Origin: Thermodesulfovibrio sp.
GTDB taxonomy: Bacteria; Nitrospirota; Thermodesulfovibrionia; Thermodesulfovibrionales; JdFR-85
NCBI GenBank assembly: GCA_027016675.1
Contig: JALUSH010000258.1
Location: forward strand, 1-7,096
Length of the DNA stretch: 7,096 nt
Direction of reading: 5' to 3'
Under the pieces are notes generated by a model. It did no database searches and was not told the DNA's origin. It saw only the letters and a program-made list of their open reading frames with translations. Made by a program: the position numbers and the translations under genes. Each line of letters starts with the position of its first letter. Within the stretch, counting starts at the first letter, position 1. Positions 1 to 5,405 of this stretch are shown in pieces.

Positions 1-1
1 G

Positions 2-1597
2 ATATCACTTGAATATGATTTAGAAAATGAAAAGAATCGTCTTAAGGTCTACTCTGAACAACTTGAGGAGCTTGTTGCAGAGCGGACAAAGGAACTTAGA
101 AAATCTGAGACCATGCTCAGGTCTCTTTATGAAAAGGCCAATGATACGATAATACTCACTGACGAAAATGGAAAGATTATTAATGTTAATAAAAAAGTAA
201 CTGACCAGTACGGCTACACAAAAGAGGAACTTGTAGGGAAGAGTTTACTATCACTGGAGCAGAATCAGGACAATCAACTCTTCCTGGAACGCAATCATCG
301 TCTTCTGCATGGTGAACCACTGGTATATGAGTCAACACATATTGCCAGGGATGGCACCCCTGTACATGTTGAAGTAAGTGCCAGTGCAGTAAGTTTGGAA
401 GACGGTAAGGTCATCCAATTTATTATAAGGGATATTACAGAGAAGAAAAAGCTACAGGCTCAACTGTTGCATGCTCAAAGAATGGAATCCCTTGGAACCC
501 TTGCTGGTGGAATTGCTCATGACTTTAACAATCTCCTCACCTCTATAATGGGCTATACCGATCTAATACTGGATGAGGGCAAATTGCCTCCAGAACTGGT
601 TCCAAAGATGAGAGTAATAGAGTCATCTACAAGAAAGGCCACACAGATAGTGAGCAAATTGCTTAATTTTGCCAAAAGAGGCAGAGAACTTGAACTTGTT
701 CCTTTTAATGTGAATGATATGATTAGAGAGGCCCTTGAACTTGCTAAGCGACGCTTTAATCCAAATATTGAAGTTGAGTTAGATCTCAAAGAAAACCTCC
801 CCATTATTAAAGGGGATGTGGGCCTATTAGAACAGTCTGTTTTGAATCTGATATTAAATGCTATAGATGCAATGCCAGAGGGTGGAAATCTGAAAATAAA
901 GACAGCACTTGTGAAGATCGACAGCAATTACAAAAAACGAATTGCGCCTGATCTTAAGGAGGGTCCTTACATCCGTATATCAGTTAAGGATAGTGGCTCT
1001 GGCATACCTCCAGATAAGATTGACAGGATATTCGATCCCTTTTTTACTACAAAGGGTCCTGATAAAGGCACAGGCCTGGGCCTGGCAATGACCTATGGAA
1101 TTGTAAAAGACCACGGTGGTTATATTACTGTTGATAGCGTGGTTGGTAAAGGTACAACCTTTGAGATATATCTGCCTGCTTCTCAGACCGTAATACCTGG
1201 AATTACTTCAATTCTGGATTCCCTGAGGACCACTGGTAAAGTAATGGTTATTGATGATGAAATTCCAGTGTTAGAGTTTTTTAAAGTTACCCTGCTTCAG
1301 AAGGGTTTTAATGTTGTGGTATTCAATGATCCATATGCTGCCTATGAATACTTCAAAAGCCATAAGAGCCTGATAGAGCTTGTTATTTCAGATATCGTGA
1401 TGCCTGAGATTGATGGTAAAAAATTAATAAAAGAGCTTAGGTGTTTTAAAAATGATGTAAAAATAATTGCAATGTCAGGGTTTAAAGAGGCTTTAATGGA
1501 TCTACAGGCAGATGGCTATCTTGTCAAGCCTGTCAAAAAAGATACCCTCTTTGAAGAGATACAAAGGGTAATGGCTTCTCCTGGCACGGGCTGTTAG
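2..1597 (+). CDS. Hybrid sensor histidine kinase, PAS-HisKA-HATPase_c-REC (5' truncated)
   Basis: This is a signal-transducing kinase that should autophosphorylate on histidine and pass the phosphate to its own receiver domain. The frame is open from base 2. The ATG at 113 lacks a Shine-Dalgarno and lies inside a coiled-coil linker (QLEELVAERTKELRKSE), so the true start is upstream of the window. Numbering residues from that ATG: a PAS fold at about 1-110 ends in the usual DIT; the H-box AGGIAHDFNN has its phosphoacceptor His136 (codon 518-520); the N-box LNLILNAIDAMPEGG is near 243-258; the G1 box is DSGSGIP at 293-299; FDPFFTTK is at 307-314; the G2 box GTGLGLA is at 319-325. A C-terminal receiver domain follows, with acidic pair Asp381/Asp382, phosphoacceptor Asp427 (ISDIVMPEIDG), Ser455 and Lys472 (LVKP). 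All catalytic residues are present. No output domain or transmembrane segment is visible in this part. The signal sensed cannot be told. The stop overlaps the stop of the convergent tsaC. Confidence 0.95.
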   Translation: MSLEYDLENEKNRLKVYSEQLEELVAERTKELRKSETMLRSLYEKANDTIILTDENGKIINVNKKVTDQYGYTKEELVGKSLLSLEQNQDNQLFLERNHRLLHGEPLVYESTHIARDGTPVHVEVSASAVSLEDGKVIQFIIRDITEKKKLQAQLLHAQRMESLGTLAGGIAHDFNNLLTSIMGYTDLILDEGKLPPELVPKMRVIESSTRKATQIVSKLLNFAKRGRELELVPFNVNDMIREALELAKRRFNPNIEVELDLKENLPIIKGDVGLLEQSVLNLILNAIDAMPEGGNLKIKTALVKIDSNYKKRIAPDLKEGPYIRISVKDSGSGIPPDKIDRIFDPFFTTKGPDKGTGLGLAMTYGIVKDHGGYITVDSVVGKGTTFEIYLPASQTVIPGITSILDSLRTTGKVMVIDDEIPVLEFFKVTLLQKGFNVVVFNDPYAAYEYFKSHKSLIELVISDIVMPEIDGKKLIKELRCFKNDVKIIAMSGFKEALMDLQADGYLVKPVKKDTLFEEIQRVMASPGTGC

Positions 1598-2208
1598 TCA
1601 ATTGATACAACCTCTATAACCCCTTTCCTCAGGATCTTTGGCTGTCCTTTTACGATCTCTACAATAGTAGAAGGTCTTGATCCTGGTGTCTTTCCACCAT
1701 CAATAATCAAGTCCACTGTATCACCAAAGTATTTCAAAACCTCCTGAGCATCTGCTGCAGGCAAAGCACCTGAAGGATTGGCACTTGTTGCTGTAACGGG
1801 GAAGGGGGCTGCCCTGGCAATATCAAGGGCAAGCGAGTTTCCAGGAAGCCTGACGGCTATTTTCCCGGTATTGGCTGTTAAAAGGGGACTCAACCCCTCT
1901 TTTGCTTTGAGCACTATTGTTAATGGTCCAGGCCAGTATTTTTCCATGACCCTGCGTGCCTCCTCAGGTATTTCATGGCTGAGCATTCTTATAAGAGACC
2001 GATGGCCTATTATCACCGGAATCGCCTTTTCAAAAGGACGCTTTTTTAATTCATAGAGTCTCTTTAATGCCTCTTCATTACTAAAATGCGCACCAAGGCC
2101 ATAAAAGGTCTCTGTAGGGAATGCCACAATGCCACCATTGATTATACACTCCACGGCCTTCTTAATAACATCCTCTTTGTTATGTCTGGTAACCTTTAGA
2201 AACTCCAT
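1594..2208 (-). CDS. tsaC: L-threonylcarbamoyladenylate synthase, TsaC/YrdC type
   Basis: The product makes threonylcarbamoyl-AMP from threonine, bicarbonate and ATP. This is the first step of the universal t6A37 modification of ANN-decoding tRNAs, in the cytoplasm. The 204-residue protein is one complete YrdC/Sua5 domain: PTETFYGLG at 31-39, the KKRP nucleotide-binding loop at 55-58, WPGPLT at 92-97, RLP at 120-122, TSANPSG at 141-147 and PSTIVE at 179-184. The long C-terminal domain of Sua5 proteins is absent, so this is the short TsaC-like form. The ATG at 2208 follows AGGGGGG (- strand of 2210-2216) at very short spacing. Its first 13 bases overlap the end of the upstream DUF89 gene, which indicates co-transcription and perhaps translational coupling. 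The 3' end overlaps the stop of the opposing kinase gene by four bases, which leaves no room for an intergenic terminator. Paralogous YrdC proteins of other function exist, but all core motifs are intact here. Confidence 0.93.
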   Translation of the reverse strand: MEFLKVTRHNKEDVIKKAVECIINGGIVAFPTETFYGLGAHFSNEEALKRLYELKKRPFEKAIPVIIGHRSLIRMLSHEIPEEARRVMEKYWPGPLTIVLKAKEGLSPLLTANTGKIAVRLPGNSLALDIARAAPFPVTATSANPSGALPAADAQEVLKYFGDTVDLIIDGGKTPGSRPSTIVEIVKGQPKILRKGVIEVVSID

Positions 2209-3092
2209 GCCCCCCTATTTCCATTATCAAGAATAATCATTCCACCTCTTGGCACCCCTATCCTTCGGGCTACAACATCACATTTTGCCTGAAAAAGAAA
2301 TAATATATTTTTATTTTCACCTATAAGGGTCTCGAAATTCCCCTGGCCCTTGCTTATCACAAAAGATGACCTGGCAAATAATTCTTTGAATTCATCTGAT
2401 GACCACTGCAGTATTGTGCCTATTGCATCTGAGCCATTATCCTTTACAGTACAGATTTCTGCGAGCCCTGTATCAATGGCATCATCCAAGGTGGCATCAT
2501 TTATTACTGGTGAACCTTTTACAATAGCAGTGACTTCTCTGTCCATACTGATTAATGTTTCAATCAGTATTCTATCAAAAACTATCTCTCCTGCGTTGTC
2601 AAGAAGATAAAGTATTTCTCTGTTCGACAGAACATGCTCCTTGAATGCATTAAAATGATCAATTGAAAAACTATCCTCCAGTGCACGTTTTATCTCGGTA
2701 TGGATATCAATTTCAGTGTATATTCCAAAGTCAATGGAGTTGCCTGCCACAGCAAGACGAGTGGCAGACATTAAAGGCTCCTTTGACCTGTTTACCAGGT
2801 CTTTAAGTTCACTGTAAAGCGATAGTGCAATGTCATTATATCTTTTTTTGACCTCTTTGAAAGGGTCATTGCCAATCAGCGCTCTTACCCTCCTGTGTAT
2901 TAGTGTGGTGGTATGGGCAGGGGTGAGTTCAATATCTGTGTTATTTATGTCTTCAAGGGTCTCTTTAATTATCTTAATCTTAACTTCCCTGTCTATATCT
3001 ACATATCTTAAGGCTATTACAACCTGCCGTAAAAAACAGGGGAAACAATCAATATCAACATTCATGGAAATCATCTCTGTCATAGATTTCAA
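2196..3092 (-). CDS. DUF89/ARMT1-like metal-dependent phosphatase
   Basis: This is a member of the DUF89 family, whose characterised members are metal-dependent phosphatases acting on damaged or excess phosphometabolites; the substrate here is unknown. The 298 residues contain an N-terminal CFPC (Cys16 and Cys19, typical of the prokaryotic stand-alone form), GNSIDFG at 117-123, LLDNAGEIVFDR at 163-174 (Asp165 and Asn166 are likely metal ligands), KGSPVINDAT at 192-201, SKGQGNFE at 247-254 and FQAKCDVVAR at 267-276. Length matches archaeal and bacterial homologues. The start chosen is TTG at 3092 because AAGAGG (3099-3104) lies 6 nt upstream. ATG codons at residues 4, 7 and 10 are possible alternatives, and the family-conserved part begins only around residue 12, so the start is uncertain. 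A promoter is seen at 3141-3170. The gene overlaps tsaC by 13 bp, suggesting a two-gene housekeeping operon. The extreme C-terminus (about 289-298) looks like a short extension beyond the family core. Confidence 0.88.
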   Translation of the reverse strand: MKSMTEMISMNVDIDCFPCFLRQVVIALRYVDIDREVKIKIIKETLEDINNTDIELTPAHTTTLIHRRVRALIGNDPFKEVKKRYNDIALSLYSELKDLVNRSKEPLMSATRLAVAGNSIDFGIYTEIDIHTEIKRALEDSFSIDHFNAFKEHVLSNREILYLLDNAGEIVFDRILIETLISMDREVTAIVKGSPVINDATLDDAIDTGLAEICTVKDNGSDAIGTILQWSSDEFKELFARSSFVISKGQGNFETLIGENKNILFLFQAKCDVVARRIGVPRGGMIILDNGNRGAWSF

Positions 3093-3098
3093 AACAGA

Positions 3099-3104
3099 CC
3101 TCTT
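3099..3104 (-). promoter_or_regulatory. Ribosome binding site selecting the TTG start of the DUF89 gene
   Basis: On the - strand this reads AAGAGG and ends 6 nt before the TTG at 3092-3090. The in-frame ATGs further in are 15 nt or more from it and have only weak GAG-like sequences in front of them. This favours initiation at TTG, although the extra nine residues carry no recognisable motif. Confidence 0.55.
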
Positions 3105-3140
3105 TACTCTATTAAGATACTTACCCCTCGAATGGATGGG

Positions 3141-3170
3141 ATTATAATCTTTGATCTGGGTTTATGTCAT
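3141..3170 (-). promoter_or_regulatory. Sigma70-like promoter of the DUF89-tsaC operon
   Basis: On the - strand the -35 box is ATGACA (3170-3165, five of six to TTGACA). An 18-bp spacer separates it from a perfect -10 box TATAAT (3146-3141). Transcription would begin near 3134 and leave a leader of about 40 nt before the TTG at 3092. The -35 box lies at the edge of the palindromic repeat at 3166-3215, so the repeat seems to supply part of the promoter. This is a match to consensus only. Confidence 0.7.
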
Positions 3171-3215
3171 GCTGAACCCTGTGTTGAACTTGTTTCAATA
3201 TTGTTTCAGCATCTC
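3166..3215. repeat. REP-like palindromic repeat with nested arms
   Basis: The outer arms are ATGCTGAA (3169-3176) and TTCAGCAT (3205-3212), exact reverse complements. An inner pair is TTGAA (3184-3188) and TTCAA (3194-3198), around the loop CTTGT. The flanks GTC and CTC resemble the short intergenic palindromes of the type GTCATGCTGAACTTGTTTCA (continuing GCATCTC) that I know from Desulfobacterota and Nitrospirota genomes. This copy is longer than the simple form: TTGTTTCA occurs twice on the right (3190-3197 and 3201-3208) and TGAAC twice on the left (3173-3177 and 3185-3189). It lies between the feoB stop and the DUF89 promoter. It could act as a hairpin at the 3' end of the feoB message, but neither strand has a T-run after it, so it is not a classical intrinsic terminator. 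Confidence 0.65.
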
Positions 3216-3269
3216 GTCTTTATACTCTGCCTTTGTTTTTGATTTTATCATAATATATTAGCTTACGGA

Positions 3270-5249
3270 TTAAAGCATAACATTCATAGATGACAATAGA
3301 TAATTTAGCAATCCACCAACTAAAAAAGCGATCACAAACACTATTATTGTAACAGAAATTGCAACTCTGATTCCTCTTTCTTTAATTATCATGAAAAAAT
3401 TGGCCAGACAGGGTACAAACAGGGTAATTGTTATAAGACTAACAAGGGTCTGTTGACTGTCAAGCTGCCCGTGCTGGGCCATACTGAAAAGACCTGCTGC
3501 ACCATAGTCCCTTCTGAGAAAACCCATAATAAAGAATCCGGCTGTTTTGGGAGGTAACCCCAGTGCCCCTTTAACAAGTGGTGCTGCAGCCTTTTCAATA
3601 ACTTCTAAAAGTTTTATCTTATCAAGCAAAAAGAGCACAAGGGTACCAAGTATGAATAATGGCACCGCCTCTTTTAGATACCACTCAATCCTTCCAACTG
3701 TCTTGATTAATACGTTTGAAAGCCTTGGTTTCCGAAGAGGTGGAATCTCAAGGAAGAACTCTGTTTTCTTACCTGGCACCACCTTTGAAGCAAGAAACCC
3801 GGATACAAACAGGACAGCTATAACTGTGAAAATCCATATGGCAGTTGCCTTCAATGACAGCGAACCCATCATCCCAAGAATAACACCAAGCTGAGCAGAA
3901 CAAGGAATGGCAAGGGCAAGCAAGAAGGTGGCAATTATCCTGTCTCTTTTTGTCTCCAGTATTCTTGTTGTCATTACAGCCATGGTACCACAACCAAGCC
4001 CTAAAACCATTGGTAGAATTGCCTTACCATTCAGGCCGATCATATTAAAGAGTTTGTTACTCATAATGGCAAGGCGGGGAAGATATCCGCTGTCTTCAAG
4101 AATAGAAAAGGCAATAAAAAAGGTTGCTGTTATGGGAAGAATAATAGCAATGGAGTAGGTCAAGGCAACCGTTACCACTCCATACTCACCTACAAGCATA
4201 TCCTTAAAAAACTGCACTGGTAAAATAAGGTCTGCAATACGTGTTACCATGGGATTTATGTATCTACCGAATATAATCTGTTCAAAGAAATCTACAAGAG
4301 TACCTGCACCAAAAACACCCACAAACTCATAAAGCAGAAAAAGCACGAATATAAATACAGGGATACCCCAAATAGGGTGCATAGTTGCCCGTTCAAGTAT
4401 TGATGTTAATCTTCCCCCCTTTCTTGGTACCTGCTGGACAACCTTGCGTGTAATGTCTTCTACCACTTTGTACCGTGCGTCGTTGATTATCTTTGCAAGT
4501 GGTTCTACACATTGGCTCTGGCACTCGTCCCTCAATCTTTCTATTTCATCTATAACCTCCTGAGATAAATGCTCCTTCAACCAGTGTCTGAGACTTTCAT
4601 CACCTGCAAGAATCATTAACGCCACAGACCTTTTAGAGATACCAGAGGGAGGAATTAAATCCTCTATTTTTTTGATGTAATCTTCTATAACATCACCATA
4701 GTGAACCTTCATGGTAGGAACTACAGGATGAGTTATTGCATCTCTTAATTCTTTAAGCCCCTTTCTGCGAGGGGCAACCGTACCTATCACCTTTATACCA
4801 AGTATTTCGGAAAGGCTTTCCTTGTTAATGATAATTCCCCTGTCCCTTGCTTCATCTTCCATATTGAGGTCCAGTATAAGGGGTAGGTCCATTTCAGTAA
4901 GCTGCAGGGTGATCATGAGCGTTCTTCTCAGGTTCTTTGAATCAGCTACCTGTATAACAGCATAAGGATGCTCTGCAAGGAGTATATCCCTTGTAACCCT
5001 CTCATCCTCGCTCATGGGGATAAGGCTGTTCACTCCAGGGGTGTCAATTACCAAATATCTTTTATCTGACAGTGTCATGTTCCCCTGGGATATCTCTACT
5101 GTGGTGCCCGGGTAATTAGACACCGTTACATATCTGCCTGTCAACAATCCAAATATCACACTCTTACCCACATTGGGGTTACCTATTAAGACAATGCGCT
5201 TTATTGCTGGTTCTGAAAAAACAGTAGATTCTTTATGACACTGCACCAA
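3270..5249 (-). CDS. feoB: Ferrous iron transporter FeoB (variant gate motifs)
   Basis: FeoB is an inner-membrane Fe(II) importer with an N-terminal cytosolic G domain. In this 659-residue protein the G motifs are GNPNVGKS (23-30), the GTT of switch I (48-50), DTPG (69-72), NMED as the NxxD guanine motif (129-132) and a G5-like VAPRRKG (158-164). A helical GDI-like region runs to about 290. The membrane part starts at PIWGIPVFIFVLF and has roughly eight hydrophobic helices to 650. Gate-type motifs are GLGCGTMAVMTTR (417-429), IPCSAQLG (448-455) and VPCLANF (612-618). Where E. coli-type FeoB has GCNVPA and a (S/A)KE-type segment, this one has GCGTMA and GFLRRDYGAAGL (576-587), so it belongs to a divergent branch. 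The start may be TTG at 5249 or, better spaced from AAGGAG, GTG at 5246 (one residue shorter). No feoA or feoC flanks it. A promoter and Fur box lie just upstream. Transport of another divalent metal cannot be excluded. Confidence 0.94.
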   Translation of the reverse strand: MVQCHKESTVFSEPAIKRIVLIGNPNVGKSVIFGLLTGRYVTVSNYPGTTVEISQGNMTLSDKRYLVIDTPGVNSLIPMSEDERVTRDILLAEHPYAVIQVADSKNLRRTLMITLQLTEMDLPLILDLNMEDEARDRGIIINKESLSEILGIKVIGTVAPRRKGLKELRDAITHPVVPTMKVHYGDVIEDYIKKIEDLIPPSGISKRSVALMILAGDESLRHWLKEHLSQEVIDEIERLRDECQSQCVEPLAKIINDARYKVVEDITRKVVQQVPRKGGRLTSILERATMHPIWGIPVFIFVLFLLYEFVGVFGAGTLVDFFEQIIFGRYINPMVTRIADLILPVQFFKDMLVGEYGVVTVALTYSIAIILPITATFFIAFSILEDSGYLPRLAIMSNKLFNMIGLNGKAILPMVLGLGCGTMAVMTTRILETKRDRIIATFLLALAIPCSAQLGVILGMMGSLSLKATAIWIFTVIAVLFVSGFLASKVVPGKKTEFFLEIPPLRKPRLSNVLIKTVGRIEWYLKEAVPLFILGTLVLFLLDKIKLLEVIEKAAAPLVKGALGLPPKTAGFFIMGFLRRDYGAAGLFSMAQHGQLDSQQTLVSLITITLFVPCLANFFMIIKERGIRVAISVTIIVFVIAFLVGGLLNYLLSSMNVML

Positions 5250-5253
5250 GGAG

Positions 5254-5259
5254 CTCCTT
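5254..5259 (-). promoter_or_regulatory. Shine-Dalgarno of feoB
   Basis: On the - strand this reads AAGGAG. It lies 4 nt before TTG (5249) and 7 nt before the next codon, GTG (5246). The usual 5-9 nt spacing favours GTG as the real start. Either choice changes the protein by one residue. The local GGAGCTCC palindrome (5250-5257) includes this site and could pair weakly with itself, but it is too short to call a regulatory hairpin. Confidence 0.75.
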
Positions 5260-5261
5260 AT

Positions 5262-5281
5262 TGATAATTATTATCATTTTC
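5262..5281 (-). promoter_or_regulatory. Fur box controlling feoB
   Basis: The 15-mer TGATAATTATTATCA (5262-5276) is a perfect 7-1-7 inverted repeat and matches the canonical Fur motif TGATAATnATTATCA exactly. Extended to 19 bases (5263-5281), it matches the classical GATAATGATAATCATTATC at 16 positions. It begins directly after the -10 box of the feoB promoter and covers the expected transcription start near 5275, the usual place for an iron-dependent repressor to block RNA polymerase. Repression by Fe(II)-Fur when iron is plentiful is the natural reading; the fur gene itself is not in the window. Confidence 0.88.
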
Positions 5282-5311
5282 ATTATATGTGATTGGCAGT
5301 ATTAAAGTCAA
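5282..5311 (-). promoter_or_regulatory. Sigma70-like promoter of feoB
   Basis: On the - strand the -35 box is TTGACT (5311-5306, five of six), followed by an 18-bp spacer and a perfect TATAAT -10 box (5287-5282). The predicted start is near 5275, inside the Fur box, giving a leader of about 26 nt. A weaker second candidate lies upstream: TTGACA (5363-5358), a 17-bp spacer and AATAAA (5340-5335, four of six). That one is uncertain because its elements fall within the inverted repeat at 5338-5405. Confidence 0.75.
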
Positions 5312-5337
5312 GGGAAGCTTTTTTATCTGGTTTGTTT

Positions 5338-5405
5338 ATTGTGTTTATTTTCTCAAGTGTCAACAGTCAGAATCCATAAAAGACACGATGCCGAAATAAC
5401 ACAAT
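5338..5405. repeat. Imperfect long inverted repeat after the CLC gene
   Basis: The left arm ATTGTGTTTATTTTC (5338-5352) pairs with the right arm GAAATAACACAAT (5393-5405), apart from two unpaired bases. Inside it, GTGTC (5357-5361) pairs with GACAC (5382-5386), leaving a loop of about 20 nt. The right arm touches the CLC stop codon (5405-5407). In RNA from the - strand it would form a long, AU-rich hairpin just past the stop, possibly a 3'-end stabiliser or a weak terminator. No U-run follows it, so an intrinsic terminator is not established. In such AT-rich DNA part of the pairing may be chance. Confidence 0.4.

Noticed and set aside
113..115. ATG at 113 as the true start of the kinase
   Set aside because: It lies inside a continuous coiled-coil reading frame that is open to base 2 and has no Shine-Dalgarno before it. 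The gene clearly begins before the window.
553..927. Open frame of about 124 codons on the - strand inside the kinase gene
   Set aside because: It is antisense to the H-box and ATPase region of a clear kinase. Its translation is rich in Ser, Leu, Ile and Phe and has no recognisable motif, so it is a shadow frame.
3166..3215. The palindromic repeat as an intrinsic terminator of feoB
   Set aside because: The stem is interrupted and only moderately GC-rich, and no T-run follows it on either strand. It is kept as a repeat, with a 3'-end role only as a possibility.
3093..3269. A small gene such as feoC, or a small RNA, between feoB and DUF89
   Set aside because: No - strand frame with a ribosome site and useful length is seen. 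The gap is accounted for by the repeat, the promoter and a short leader. The + strand frame crossing it is antisense to DUF89 and has no motif.
3547..3894. Open frame on the + strand opposite feoB
   Set aside because: It lies opposite strongly conserved FeoB membrane helices and has no promoter, ribosome site or family motif. Similar + strand frames opposite the CLC, DUF89 and tsaC genes were rejected for the same reason.
5250..5404. A feoA gene upstream of feoB
   Set aside because: The 155-bp gap is too short for FeoA (about 75-80 residues) and is filled by promoter elements, the Fur box and the inverted repeat.
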